Under the pieces are notes generated by a model that made no database searches, was not told where the DNA came from, and saw only the letters and a list, made by a program, of their open reading frames with translations. From Variovorax paradoxus (lineage in GTDB: Bacteria; Pseudomonadota; Gammaproteobacteria; Burkholderiales; Burkholderiaceae_C), in assembly GCF_018614875.1 (NCBI RefSeq), contig NZ_JAGGNW010000011.1, positions 186,001 to 250,000 on the forward strand: a DNA stretch of 64,000 nucleotides. Direction: 5' to 3'. A program made the translations under genes and the position numbers. This document shows positions 51,663 through 61,716 of the stretch, in pieces. Position 1 is the first letter of the stretch. The number at the start of each line of letters is the position of its first letter.

Positions 51663-53598
51663 GTGGCATTCGCTCCGTGATGTGCTGAAACTGCATCAGA
51701 TACAGCGCGGCCGTGTGGCGCGCCGTATCGATGATCTGGCGGGCCGCCCGGCCCTGCCCTGTACCGTGTTTGCCGCCTTCGGCAGCTTCCACGGCCATCA
51801 CCATCTCGACCGCGGCCAGCCAGCGGTTCAGGTGGTTCTCGTCGTTGTGGCCGTGGTACTCGAGAAAGCGGAAGGCGTCGGGCGGCAGCTTCAGGCCTGC
51901 CTTGATCAACGGCAGCAGCGCGGGCACGATGCGCTGGCCCGTTCCCTCGATGATGTAGATGGCGCCCAGCAGGCCGATCGGGTTGCGCGTGGCGGCCAGG
52001 CCGTGCAGGTAGGCATTGAGCGCCTCCCCGCCGGGGTTGCGCCGCAGGTCGCCGATCTGCGCCACGGGGCCGCCGGCCTTCCTGTAGTCGCTGAAGAGAA
52101 TGTTGAAGTCGTCCTGCTCCTCTCCCGCGTGCATGTCGATCAGCGCGGCCAGCGCCTGGTACGGCCCGGTCAGCGAGGCGGCGCCTTCGCGCATCCAGCG
52201 GCTGCCTTCGCGCACTTGCGGGATCCATTGCGCCATCCAGTTCAGGTAGTCGGGCAAGGCAAGGCGGCGCTCGCGGATCTGGCGGATCAGCGGCGTGCGC
52301 CAGGCGCGCGAACGGTAGTCGTGCCAGATGCCGGCCAGTTCGGTCAGCAGCGCGCCAAGGCCCTCGGGCGCGGCGGCCGGATCATGCGGCGGCGCAATCG
52401 CGACTGCGTCATCGGGGGCTGCTTCCGCAGTCGTGCGCGGCCCGGCCACCACGCCGGCGGGCGCATCGGATGCCTCGACCTCCAGCAGCATGTAGGCGGC
52501 CATGAAGCGTCCCGATTCCGGCACATAGCAGAAGACCTGTTCCCCGGGCTTCAGCGTCCTGGTGTGCAGGAACTCCGACAGCATGATCAGGATCGACGCG
52601 GCCCCGGTATTGCCGCGCCAGGCCAGGTTGCTCCACCAGCGCTCGCGCGGAATGGCCAGGTCGGCCTTGGCCATCAGGTCCTCGACCACGGGAATGAATT
52701 TCTCCGACGAGTAATGGCACAGGAAATGATCGACCCGCTTCGGATCGAGCCAACCGCCTTGCACCAGCGTTGCGTATTCATGGATGCCGATGTCGAACAG
52801 GTGCGGCAGCAGGCGTATGTCCTGCCGCAGCGACAACGCACCCGCCGCCTCCGCCTCGGCCCACGAGCCGAAGTCGAGATGGCCGCGCGCGCGGTCCTCG
52901 GTCAGGCCCAGTTGCATGCAGACCGGGTAGTCCCCCGAGAACGCGCGCTGGTGCACCCACTTCAGCCTCAGCCGCAGGCCGGGGTTGCCGGCCAGTGCGG
53001 GCCTGCCGTCGGACAGCAGCAGCGCGCCCGCGCCGTCGGAGAGCATCCAGCGCAGGAAGTGCGAATCGAAGTCGGTTTCGTAGCCGCGCGCCGCGAAGCG
53101 CGAACGCTTGAAAAGACGCGACGGCATCTCGCTGGCCACCGCGAGCGCGCTGCGGTGCGCGCCCAGCTCGATGCCCTGCGCGGCCGACTGGATGGCCGAC
53201 ACGCCCGCGGCACAGATTCCGTGCACCGACAGCGTTTCCATGGGCGGCGCCGCCAGTTCGCCCTGGATCATGTTGGCGAAGCCCGGCATCAGCGTGTCGC
53301 CGCCCGAGGAGCCGCTGGCCAGCAGCGACACCCGGGACAGCTCGGCACCGCCGCGCTGCAGGCAGTCGCGGATTGCGCCCGCCGCCAGCTGCGCATTGGT
53401 GTGGCGCGCCACGCCCTCCTCATCGATCGCATAGTGCCGCGTGAGGATGCCGTTCTCGGCCAGGATGCGGCGCTTGATGCGCTCCGACATGCGATTGAGC
53501 GGCGCGATGTAGGCGTCCATGCGCTCGTTGGAAATGGGCTCGCCGGGCATGAAATAGCCGGCGCTCTCGATGTAGACGCGTTGAAATGGGACGGGCAT
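51646..53598 (-). CDS. StlD/DarB-type beta-ketoacyl synthase fused to a heme-oxygenase-like iron domain
   Basis: Two-domain protein of 650 residues. Residues 1-372 are a KAS III-type ketosynthase with the triad C129 (VHGICAAGVSA), H295 (FLCHYSSEK) and N330 (WRGNTGAAS). Residues about 373-412 are an Ala/Pro linker. Residues about 415-640 are a helical TenA/heme-oxygenase-like domain with a plausible metal site: H490, E493/E494, E551, E580, H582, D586 and H589. The first half would form a C-C bond between acyl groups, and the second could do an iron-dependent oxidation. No acyl carrier protein or DarA-type cyclase is nearby. It overlaps the DUF6999 gene and lies 3 bases after a desaturase gene. 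Confidence 0.85.
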   Translation of the reverse strand: MPVPFQRVYIESAGYFMPGEPISNERMDAYIAPLNRMSERIKRRILAENGILTRHYAIDEEGVARHTNAQLAAGAIRDCLQRGGAELSRVSLLASGSSGGDTLMPGFANMIQGELAAPPMETLSVHGICAAGVSAIQSAAQGIELGAHRSALAVASEMPSRLFKRSRFAARGYETDFDSHFLRWMLSDGAGALLLSDGRPALAGNPGLRLRLKWVHQRAFSGDYPVCMQLGLTEDRARGHLDFGSWAEAEAAGALSLRQDIRLLPHLFDIGIHEYATLVQGGWLDPKRVDHFLCHYSSEKFIPVVEDLMAKADLAIPRERWWSNLAWRGNTGAASILIMLSEFLHTRTLKPGEQVFCYVPESGRFMAAYMLLEVEASDAPAGVVAGPRTTAEAAPDDAVAIAPPHDPAAAPEGLGALLTELAGIWHDYRSRAWRTPLIRQIRERRLALPDYLNWMAQWIPQVREGSRWMREGAASLTGPYQALAALIDMHAGEEQDDFNILFSDYRKAGGPVAQIGDLRRNPGGEALNAYLHGLAATRNPIGLLGAIYIIEGTGQRIVPALLPLIKAGLKLPPDAFRFLEYHGHNDENHLNRWLAAVEMVMAVEAAEGGKHGTGQGRAARQIIDTARHTAALYLMQFQHITERMPHEPNA

Positions 53599-53601
53599 GG
53601 T

Positions 53602-54543
53602 TCAGTGGATTGAAGACTCGGGCGGCATCAGCGAGCGGCTGCGAAAACGCGGCCACAGGGCTCCCAGCAGGAACACGCGAACCATGTAGGGCACCAGTCC
53701 CTGCTCGTTGAGCGCGGGGTCGACCTGCGCGCGGTAGCGCGTTCGGTGCAATTGCGTGAGTTCGGACCAATGGACATGCGGGTTCTCGTGGTGTGCCGTG
53801 TGCAGGCCGATGTTGAACAGCAAAGGGTTCACCAGCCCTTCGAAATTGCGTGCGTAGTTCAGGCGGCTACCCGCGGTATCGTGCCGCGCCTCTCCGTCGG
53901 GCGCGGGCCTGCGTCCGTCGGCGTGCGCATGCTGCAGATAGTTGGTCGCCAGCAGCCAGTGCAGCCCGTGCAATTGCGGCAGGATCACGAACAGCAGGGC
54001 CTTGCGCCAATCCATCAGCAGCAGCGCGCTCCAGCTGCCGAGCCACAGCGCATACTGCGCCATGCAGTAGCGCCACGGGCCCGGCCGATGCCTGCGCAGG
54101 CGCCCCAGCCAGCCGAAGAACAGCGGCATCAGCACCCCCACGGCCTGGAACGGATGCAGCAGGTAGCCCCGCAGATGGTTGGTGTCGCCGCCGAAGCGGT
54201 AGGTGCGCGCCACGTCCCGCGGTCCGTGCCGGTGGCGATGGTGATTGGCCACGTGCGCGGGCCAGAAAACGAAGGTCGGGTGTCCCTGCAGCAGCGTGAT
54301 CCAGAAGTCGGTGAGCCGGTTCATGCGCCGCCCGCGCCAGAGTCGCAAATGCACGTGGTTGTGGTGGATCACGCCCACGGCAAGTGTCAGGAACAGCATC
54401 GGCGCGTAGAACAGCACGGCAAAGCCATGCCTCCATTGCCATGCCGCCAGCGCCGGAAGCGCCGCCAGGTACGCAAGGCTCTGCCAGTCGCGCCGATGGC
54501 GCAGCCGTGCCAGCCGGCGCGGCGGCTCAGGCCGGCGTGCCAT
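53602..54543 (-). CDS. Membrane fatty acid desaturase
   Basis: Membrane-bound di-iron enzyme of 313 residues. Three histidine boxes are visible: HHNHVH (about 63-68), HVANHHRHRH (about 97-106) and HTAHHENPHVHW (about 254-265). Hydrophobic helices are at about 21-62, 122-147 and 167-195. It would introduce a double bond or hydroxyl group in an acyl chain. Its start overlaps the hydroxylase gene by 17 bases and the ketosynthase follows after 3 bases, so all act in one operon. The exact substrate is unknown. Confidence 0.88.
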   Translation of the reverse strand: MARRPEPPRRLARLRHRRDWQSLAYLAALPALAAWQWRHGFAVLFYAPMLFLTLAVGVIHHNHVHLRLWRGRRMNRLTDFWITLLQGHPTFVFWPAHVANHHRHRHGPRDVARTYRFGGDTNHLRGYLLHPFQAVGVLMPLFFGWLGRLRRHRPGPWRYCMAQYALWLGSWSALLLMDWRKALLFVILPQLHGLHWLLATNYLQHAHADGRRPAPDGEARHDTAGSRLNYARNFEGLVNPLLFNIGLHTAHHENPHVHWSELTQLHRTRYRAQVDPALNEQGLVPYMVRVFLLGALWPRFRSRSLMPPESSIH

Positions 54544-55315
54544 GCTGCTGTTGGCGCTGCTGCTTCTCCCGGAAGGCCAGGAACTGCGGCTCGGCCGCGT
54601 CGGCGGCAATGCGCGTGCCGAACAGGCGGTCCATGAAAGTGAACTGGAAGCCGTAGTTGCCGCTGTGGCAGGCGTGGTGCAAATGGTGCCGGCGGCTCGC
54701 GGCAAACCAGTGGCTGTACGACGCCCGGGGAAAGAAATCGTAGTTCGAGTGGCCGACGCTGTTGAAGAACAGGCTGAACAGCGGCACCGATGCGAGCGAC
54801 CAGAAGCTGAAGTCGTGCAGCAGCATCGGCAGCAGGATCACGTTGCCGAGCATGGCCGCCTCGATGGGATGAAAGCTGTACGTGGCCCAGGGCGTGGTCA
54901 CCACCGAGCGATGGTGCGGCCCGTGAAAGCGCCGCAGCCAGCGCGTGTGCAGCAGCCGATGGTTGAGCCAGAAATGAACGTCGTTCCAGATCGCGAGCAT
55001 CAGGATTTCGACCGCGACCTGGCGCCAGCCCGCTTCAGCATCGAGCCGCGCCCAGCCCAGTTGAAGCAAGCCCCACGGGAACACCATGCCCAGCCCGAAC
55101 ACCAGCACCGACACGCCCGACTGCGCCAGTTCGCGGCGCAGCTGCCCCGGCTGCAGCGGCCGTGGGTCGAGCGCACGACCGACACCGAGCGCCGGCAGCA
55201 CCCGCCGGGTCAACAGCCAGTTGAGGGCGCCAAACCCCAGATAGATGCCGGCGAAAAAAATCAGCCCCCAGAACATCACCTGGAGGGCGGACAACGAAGT
55301 AAAGCTTTGCGCCAT
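54527..55315 (-). CDS. Sterol desaturase/fatty acid hydroxylase family protein
   Basis: Membrane di-iron protein of 262 residues with four to five hydrophobic helices and the family's histidine clusters: HFWLNHRLLH (about 120-129), FHGPHHRSVV (about 136-145), SHWF and RRHHLHHACH (about 208-225). Bacterial members hydroxylate or desaturate lipids rather than sterols. It is the first gene of the minus-strand lipid cluster. The start at 55315 has AGGGGG as ribosome site. It lies 10 bases after the phospholipase D-type gene, so the cluster may share that promoter. Confidence 0.87.
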   Translation of the reverse strand: MAQSFTSLSALQVMFWGLIFFAGIYLGFGALNWLLTRRVLPALGVGRALDPRPLQPGQLRRELAQSGVSVLVFGLGMVFPWGLLQLGWARLDAEAGWRQVAVEILMLAIWNDVHFWLNHRLLHTRWLRRFHGPHHRSVVTTPWATYSFHPIEAAMLGNVILLPMLLHDFSFWSLASVPLFSLFFNSVGHSNYDFFPRASYSHWFAASRRHHLHHACHSGNYGFQFTFMDRLFGTRIAADAAEPQFLAFREKQQRQQQHGTPA

Positions 55316-55325
55316 CCCCCTGAGG

Positions 55326-56900
55326 CTACAACAGCATTTCGGGAACGAGCGGCGCAATGATCAGGTTGTGAAGCCGCTGGAAGAAGCTCGATTCCGGCTC
55401 CGACGTCAGGATGACTTCATTTTCGCCATCGTTCGTGAGCCACTGCAGCGTGCCGGTGTCCTTGGCGAGGCGCAGGCGATACGAGTTCTGCAGCTTGCTG
55501 ATGTTGATGACGCGCAGCATCTCGCGCGCCAGCTGGGGGCTGTCGACCACCACGCCCATCTCGGTGTTCTGGCTCGCCGAGCGCGGGTCGAGGTTCATCG
55601 AGCCGATGAAGATGCGCGTCTTGTCGATGGCAGCGGTCTTGGAGTGCAGCCGCCCCAGCGATTTGCCGAACATGCCGAAGCGCTCCCCTGCGGTGGTGCG
55701 CTGCGGGCTCAACTCGTACAGGTCGGCGCCGCTTCTGAGCAGCCGCTCGCGGTAGCGCGCGTAGCCGGTGTGCACCAGCGGTTCGTCGTTGGCGGCCAGC
55801 GAATTGGTCAGCAGGGTGAGCTTGACCTTGCGCCTGGCCAAGTCTTCGAATGCCGCCATGCCGCGCTCGCCCGGCACCAGGTAGGGAGAGGTCAGGTCGA
55901 CTTCGAACTTGGCGTCCATCAGCAGCGTCCAGACCTTCATCGTCACGCTGGTGGCAATGGCCTCGTCCTCCGTCATCGTGGTCGGCTTGGTGGGCGGGTC
56001 GGCAATGGCGCGGGCCTCGCCCCACAGCAGCCCCATGCGGCCGCCATCGAGTTCTTCCGCGATCGGCCCGTAGCCCAGGACGTCGGACGGTGGAAGCACG
56101 ATCTTCGGCGGCGCCGCCGCCATGCCGATCCAGGCGTCGAAGTCGGCGCCCGTGGGCGTGCGGCCGCCCTCGCCGCGAACGATGTCGGCAACGGGCCAGA
56201 CCTGCTCGCTGTTCCAGTAGGCATCGAAAATCGACTCCAACTGCGGCAGCACCTTGCCCACCACCAGCGCGTCCATGTCGATGAAGTTCTGCGCCTCGCT
56301 CAGCACGAAATACTCGTCGGCGATGTTGCGCCCGCCCACCACCGCCATGACCCCGTCGGCGATGAAGAGCTTGTTGTGCATGCGGTGGTTGAGCCGCCCG
56401 ATCTCGTGCGGCGACGCCAAAAAGCGCGTCAGGAAACCGTTGCGCCCGCAACAGAAGGGATTGAACAGCCGCACGTCCACGTTGGGCGTGTCCGAAAGCG
56501 CCAGCAGCAGCTGCTGGCTCTTGACGGTGTAGAGGTCGTCCACCAGCAGCCGCACCTGCACCCCGCGCGCGGCCGCCTCGCGCAGCGCTCGCATCAAGAG
56601 GCGTCCGGTGGCGTCGTTCTCGAACTGGTAGTACTGGACCGCCAGCGAGCGCTGGGCGCGCTGCGCAAGCTGGACGCGCGCGTCCAGCGAATACACGCCG
56701 AGCGGCATCAGGCGAAAGCCGGAGTGCTCGCCGGGCGGCGTCGAAGCCGCCGCGATCTTTGCCAGCGTGGTGGAGGGGTCGGCTGCGGCGGCGTTCACTG
56801 CCGCCCGCTCGCGCGCCGGCGGCAGCGAGCCGCAGGCCGCCAGCGCGGCGGTCACGGCGCCGGCCAGGCAGATTCGCAGAAGTTGAGCCCAGGCGTTCAT
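55326..56900 (-). CDS. Phospholipase D-family lipoprotein (cardiolipin synthase C-like)
   Basis: Protein of 524 residues with a lipoprotein signal (lipobox LAAC near residue 23) and two HxKxxxxD motifs: HNKLFIADG (about 167-175) and HSKTAAID (about 396-403, followed by IFIGSMNLD). These are the catalytic sites of phosphatidyltransferases such as ClsC/YmdC, which make cardiolipin from phosphatidylglycerol and phosphatidylethanolamine. It likely faces the periplasm. It precedes the desaturase-ketosynthase genes by 10 bases and is likely the first gene of that unit. Confidence 0.9.
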   Translation of the reverse strand: MNAWAQLLRICLAGAVTAALAACGSLPPARERAAVNAAAADPSTTLAKIAAASTPPGEHSGFRLMPLGVYSLDARVQLAQRAQRSLAVQYYQFENDATGRLLMRALREAAARGVQVRLLVDDLYTVKSQQLLLALSDTPNVDVRLFNPFCCGRNGFLTRFLASPHEIGRLNHRMHNKLFIADGVMAVVGGRNIADEYFVLSEAQNFIDMDALVVGKVLPQLESIFDAYWNSEQVWPVADIVRGEGGRTPTGADFDAWIGMAAAPPKIVLPPSDVLGYGPIAEELDGGRMGLLWGEARAIADPPTKPTTMTEDEAIATSVTMKVWTLLMDAKFEVDLTSPYLVPGERGMAAFEDLARRKVKLTLLTNSLAANDEPLVHTGYARYRERLLRSGADLYELSPQRTTAGERFGMFGKSLGRLHSKTAAIDKTRIFIGSMNLDPRSASQNTEMGVVVDSPQLAREMLRVINISKLQNSYRLRLAKDTGTLQWLTNDGENEVILTSEPESSFFQRLHNLIIAPLVPEMLL

Positions 56901-56991
56901 GATGGATTGCTGCTCGCAGCCCTGTTGGTGGGGCGCATCGAAAATTGCTCCCGGTCCTAGAATTCGTTCCACATCTGCTCGGAGTTACACC

Positions 56992-57546
56992 ATGGCACGA
57001 CCGATCCTCTCACGCATCGCACTGATGTCGATCGCAGCCGGGCTGGCGCTCCCCGCCTGGGCCGCGCTGGACATCGGCGACCCTGTACCCAAATTCACCG
57101 CCAATGCCGCGCTGGGCGGCAAGACCTTCCGCTATTCGCTGGCCGATGCGTTGGCCAAAGGCCCGGTGGTGTTGTACTTCTTTCCGGCGGCAGACTCCAG
57201 CGACTGTTCGATCGAAGCCCATGCCTTCGCCGAAGCCATCGATCAGTTTGCCGCGCTCGGCGCCACCGTCATCGGCGTGTCGGCCGACGACATCGACACG
57301 CTCTCGAAGTTTTCGGTCAAATCCTGCCAAAGCCGCTTTCCCGTGGCCTCCGACGAATCGAAATCCGTGATCAACGGTTTCGACGCCCTGATGCAGACCC
57401 GGCCGGACTTCGCCAATCGCCTTTCCTATGTGATCGCGCCGAACGGCAAGGTGGCCTACTACTACCAGAACCTGAATCCGGACAAGCACGTGGAACGCAT
57501 GCTCAACGCGGTTCGGGCGCTGCCGCGGCCGGGTTCGCCCAAGTAA
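56992..57546 (+). CDS. Exported peroxiredoxin (AhpC/TSA family)
   Basis: Thiol peroxidase of 184 residues with a signal peptide (1-25, cut near AWA|AL), so it acts in the periplasm. The thioredoxin fold has the peroxidatic C72 in PAADSSDCSIEA and a second cysteine C112 in KSCQSRF that may resolve the disulfide. The usual P-x3-T-x2-C motif is altered. A GGAG ribosome site at 56981 precedes the ATG. It is divergent from the phospholipase D gene. Confidence 0.88.
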   Translation: MARPILSRIALMSIAAGLALPAWAALDIGDPVPKFTANAALGGKTFRYSLADALAKGPVVLYFFPAADSSDCSIEAHAFAEAIDQFAALGATVIGVSADDIDTLSKFSVKSCQSRFPVASDESKSVINGFDALMQTRPDFANRLSYVIAPNGKVAYYYQNLNPDKHVERMLNAVRALPRPGSPK

Positions 57547-57590
57547 CGCGCGCCGGCGGGGTTGCCCGGCTTCGCGCAAAATCCCGTCCC

Positions 57591-59024
57591 ATGCAACTCA
57601 ACTTCATCGCCAACGCCGGCGTTCCGTCATCCTCCGGCCGCACCCTGCAGGTGCTCGACCCCTCCGACGGCCAGCCTTTCGACGAAATCCAGCGCAGCAA
57701 TGCCGCCGACATCGACTCCGCCGTGCGCGCGGCGCGCGACTGCTTCGAGGGGGTCTGGCACAAGGTGAGCGCCGCCGACCGCAGCCGCCTGCTCTACAAG
57801 CTGTCGCAGAAGATTGCCGAGCACATCGACGAACTCGCCCTCATCGAGCAGCGCGATTGCGGCAAGCCGGTGAAGCAGGCGCGCGCCGACGCGGTGGCGC
57901 TGGTGCGCTATTTCGAGTTCTATGCCGGCGCCTGCGACAAGCTGCACGGCGAGACCATTCCCTACCAGGACGGCTACAGCGTGTTCACCTGGCGCGAGCC
58001 GCACGGCGTCACGGGCCACATCATTCCGTGGAACTACCCGATGCAGATCTTCGGGCGCAGCGTGGGCGGCGCGCTGGCCGCCGGCAACGTGTGCGTGGTG
58101 AAGCCGGCCGAAGACGCCTGCCTCTCGCTGATCCGCGTGGCGCAGTTGGCGGCCGAAGTCGGCTTTCCGGCCGGCGCGCTCAACATCGTGACGGGCTACG
58201 GCCATGAAGTGGGCGACGCGCTTGCGCGGCACGAAGGCATCGACCACATCAGCTTCACCGGCAGCCCCAAGATCGGCACGCTGATCCAGCAGGTGGCGGC
58301 GGAGCGGCATTGCCCGGTCACGCTCGAGCTCGGGGGCAAGAGCCCGCAGATCATCTTTGCCGACGCCGACCTCGACGCGGCCATTCCGGTGATCATCAAC
58401 GCCATCGTGCAGAACGCCGGCCAGACCTGCTCGGCCGGCTCGCGCGTGCTGATCCAGCGCGGCATCTACGAGCCGCTGCTCGAACGCCTCGGCCATGCCT
58501 TCGAGGCCCTGCGCGTCGGCCCCGCGGCCATGGACCTCGACGTCGGCCCGCTGATCCGCCAGACGCAGCAGCAGCGCGTGTGGGATTTCCTGAGCGACGC
58601 CCAGGTTGCGGGCATCCCGATGGTGGCCCACGGCGTCGTGGTCGACGAAGCACCCGAAACCGGCTTCTACCAGGCCCCCACCCTGCTGCGCGACGTGCCG
58701 GTGAACCATCGCCTGGCGCAGGAAGAGGTGTTCGGCCCGGTGCTCGCCGCGATGCAATTCGCCGACGAAGACGAAGCGGTGGCGCTCGCCAATGCCACCC
58801 AGTTCGGCCTCGTCGCAGGCGTGTGGACGACCGATGGCGCGCGCCAGTTCCGCATGGCCAAGCGGGTGCGCAGCGGCCAGGTGTTCATCAACAACTACGG
58901 CGCCGGCGGCGGCGTGGAACTGCCGTTCGGCGGCGTCAAGTCGTCCGGCTACGGCCGTGAAAAGGGTTTTGAAGCGCTTTACGGGTTCACCACGCTCAAG
59001 ACCGTCGCCGTCAAGCACGGCTGA
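57591..59024 (+). CDS. NAD(P)+-dependent aldehyde dehydrogenase
   Basis: Enzyme of 477 residues that oxidises an aldehyde to a carboxylate. Catalytic Cys is in NAGQTCSAGSR and Glu in TLELGGKSPQII; IIPWNYPMQIF and FTGSPKIG are the cofactor-binding motifs. It ends in FGGVKSSGYGREKGFEAL. Similarity is greatest to broad betaine-aldehyde/semialdehyde dehydrogenases; the substrate cannot be named. It is followed after 49 bases by an SDR gene, so the two may work in one oxidation pathway. Confidence 0.92.
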   Translation: MQLNFIANAGVPSSSGRTLQVLDPSDGQPFDEIQRSNAADIDSAVRAARDCFEGVWHKVSAADRSRLLYKLSQKIAEHIDELALIEQRDCGKPVKQARADAVALVRYFEFYAGACDKLHGETIPYQDGYSVFTWREPHGVTGHIIPWNYPMQIFGRSVGGALAAGNVCVVKPAEDACLSLIRVAQLAAEVGFPAGALNIVTGYGHEVGDALARHEGIDHISFTGSPKIGTLIQQVAAERHCPVTLELGGKSPQIIFADADLDAAIPVIINAIVQNAGQTCSAGSRVLIQRGIYEPLLERLGHAFEALRVGPAAMDLDVGPLIRQTQQQRVWDFLSDAQVAGIPMVAHGVVVDEAPETGFYQAPTLLRDVPVNHRLAQEEVFGPVLAAMQFADEDEAVALANATQFGLVAGVWTTDGARQFRMAKRVRSGQVFINNYGAGGGVELPFGGVKSSGYGREKGFEALYGFTTLKTVAVKHG

Positions 59025-59073
59025 GGCCGCGGCCCGATACACTGCCCCGCTGCATCTTTTCAGGAGACAAACC

Positions 59074-59835
<762 letters not shown>

Positions 59836-59917
59836 TCGCCAGGGCGACGAGCGGCCCGCCGCAGTAGCCCTTTGCGGCTCGGCCTCCTGTGCGATGGAGT
59901 AAATTGGCCATTGCCCC

Positions 59918-61069
59918 ATGAACAGCAAAAGCACAACCGTCATTCCGCTTTCCGAGATCGGCCGCGCGCGCCCCGCCGTGCCGGTTCCGGAGGTCGCCGT
60001 GCCCGCCACGGGGCGGCTGCTCGACCGCCTGGGCCGGCCGCTGACCGACCTGCGCATCAGCGTGACCGACCGCTGCAACTTCCGCTGCAGTTACTGCATG
60101 CCGAAGGATGTGTTCGACAAGGACTACCAGTACCTGCCGCACAGCGCGCTGCTGAGCTTCGAGGAAATGACCCGGCTCGCGCGCCTGTTCGCGGCCCACG
60201 GCGTGCGCAAGATCCGGCTCACCGGTGGCGAACCGCTGCTGCGCAAGAACATCGAGGGGCTGATCGGGCAACTGTCTGAAATCCGCACTCCGGGCGGCGA
60301 ACCGCTCGCGCTCACGCTCACCACCAACGGCTCGCTGCTGCAGCGCAAGGCCACCGCGCTGCGGGGCGCCGGCCTGCAGCGCGTGACCGTGAGCCTCGAC
60401 AGCCTGGACGACGCGGTGTTCCGCCACATGAACGACGTCGATTTTCCGGTGGCCGACGTGCTCGCCGGCATCGACGCGGCGCTGGCTGCCGGGCTGGGCC
60501 CCTTGAAGGTGAACATGGTGGTCAAGCGCGGCACCAACGAGCAGGAAATATTGCCGATGGCGCGCTACTTCCGCAACCACCACGGCGGCAAGGTGGTGCT
60601 GCGCTTCATCGAATACATGGACGTGGGCGCCACCAACGGCTGGCGCATGGACGAGGTGCTGCCCTCGGCCGAGGTCATTGCGCGCATCGGCGCCGAATTT
60701 CCGCTGGTGCCGCTCGAGCCCAGCGCGCCGGGCGAAACCGCCCAGCGATGGGCCTATGCCGATGGCGGCGGAGAAATCGGCGTGATCAGCAGCGTGACCC
60801 AGGCCTTCTGCCACGACTGCAGCCGCGCGCGCCTGTCCACCGAGGGCAAGCTCTACCTCTGCCTTTTTGCCAGCGCGGGCCATGACCTGCGCCCCCTGCT
60901 GCGCGGCACCGCCACCGACGAGGACATCAGCTCCGCCATCGGCCATATCTGGCAGGGCCGCGCCGACCGCTATTCCGAACTGCGCGCGCTCCGCGGCCCC
61001 GAAAGCGCCGAGCACGATGCCAACGACTCCGCGCCGCGGCGCGTCGAAATGAGCTATATCGGCGGATGA
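59918..61069 (+). CDS. moaA: GTP 3',8-cyclase (molybdenum cofactor synthesis)
   Basis: Radical SAM enzyme that cyclises GTP as the first step of molybdopterin synthesis. Of 383 residues, the radical SAM cluster is C53-x3-C57-x2-C60 ([10 protein letters not shown]). The second 4Fe-4S site uses the cysteines of [11 protein letters not shown] and a third after LYLC. The C-terminal Gly-Gly (MSYIGG) is needed for catalysis. A long N-terminal extension (about 1-40) precedes the core. Its stop overlaps mobA as ATGA (61066-61069). Confidence 0.96.
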   Translation: MNSKSTTVIPLSEIGRARPAVPVPEVAVPATGRLLDRLGRPLTDLRISVTDRCNFRCSYCMPKDVFDKDYQYLPHSALLSFEEMTRLARLFAAHGVRKIRLTGGEPLLRKNIEGLIGQLSEIRTPGGEPLALTLTTNGSLLQRKATALRGAGLQRVTVSLDSLDDAVFRHMNDVDFPVADVLAGIDAALAAGLGPLKVNMVVKRGTNEQEILPMARYFRNHHGGKVVLRFIEYMDVGATNGWRMDEVLPSAEVIARIGAEFPLVPLEPSAPGETAQRWAYADGGGEIGVISSVTQAFCHDCSRARLSTEGKLYLCLFASAGHDLRPLLRGTATDEDISSAIGHIWQGRADRYSELRALRGPESAEHDANDSAPRRVEMSYIGG

Positions 61070-61716
61070 CCCCCAACACACAAGATTCCATTTCCCCCAG
61101 CGAGATCACCGGGCTGCTGCTGGCCGGCGGCCGCGGTTCGCGCATGGGCGGCATCGACAAGGGCCTGCAGAACTTCAATGGCTCGCCGCTCGCCATGCAT
61201 GCCGTGCTGCGCCTGGGCATGCAGGTGGGCGAAGTCATGATCAACGCCAACCGCAACCTGGCGGCCTACGAGTCCTTCGGCGTTCCGGTCTGGCCCGACA
61301 GCCTGGCCGACTATGCCGGTCCGCTGGCGGGCTTCCTGACCGGGCTCGAACGCTGCGAAACGCCCTATCTCCTCACCGTGCCTTGCGACACGCCGCTGTT
61401 TCCCCTCGATCTGGCGAGCCGGCTGGCCGAGGCCCTGACGGCCAACGACGCGGAGATTGCCATGGTCAGCGCCCCCGAGACCGCCGCCGAGCCCGGCGCG
61501 GCGCCGGTGCTGCGGCCGCAGCCGGTGTTCTGCCTGCTGCGCACCACGCTGCTCGAGAGCCTGGTGAACTTCACCCAGTCCGGCGGCCGCAAGATCGACG
61601 CCTGGACCGCGCAGCACCGCACCGTGCTCGTGCCCTTCGACCGGCCCGGCGATGCGCCCGACGCCTTCTTCAACGCCAATACGCTGGCCGAACTGCACGC
61701 GCTGGAAAACCGATGA
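61066..61716 (+). CDS. mobA: Molybdenum cofactor guanylyltransferase
   Basis: Links GMP to molybdopterin to make the guanine dinucleotide cofactor. Of 216 residues it has the nucleotide-binding motif [18 protein letters not shown] (18-35) and VPCDTPLFP with the metal aspartate. The start is given by the ATGA overlap with moaA, and the stop overlaps moeA in the same way (61713-61716). Xanthine-dehydrogenase-type enzymes often need the cytosine form, which would need MocA, not seen here. Confidence 0.94.
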   Translation: MTPNTQDSISPSEITGLLLAGGRGSRMGGIDKGLQNFNGSPLAMHAVLRLGMQVGEVMINANRNLAAYESFGVPVWPDSLADYAGPLAGFLTGLERCETPYLLTVPCDTPLFPLDLASRLAEALTANDAEIAMVSAPETAAEPGAAPVLRPQPVFCLLRTTLLESLVNFTQSGGRKIDAWTAQHRTVLVPFDRPGDAPDAFFNANTLAELHALENR

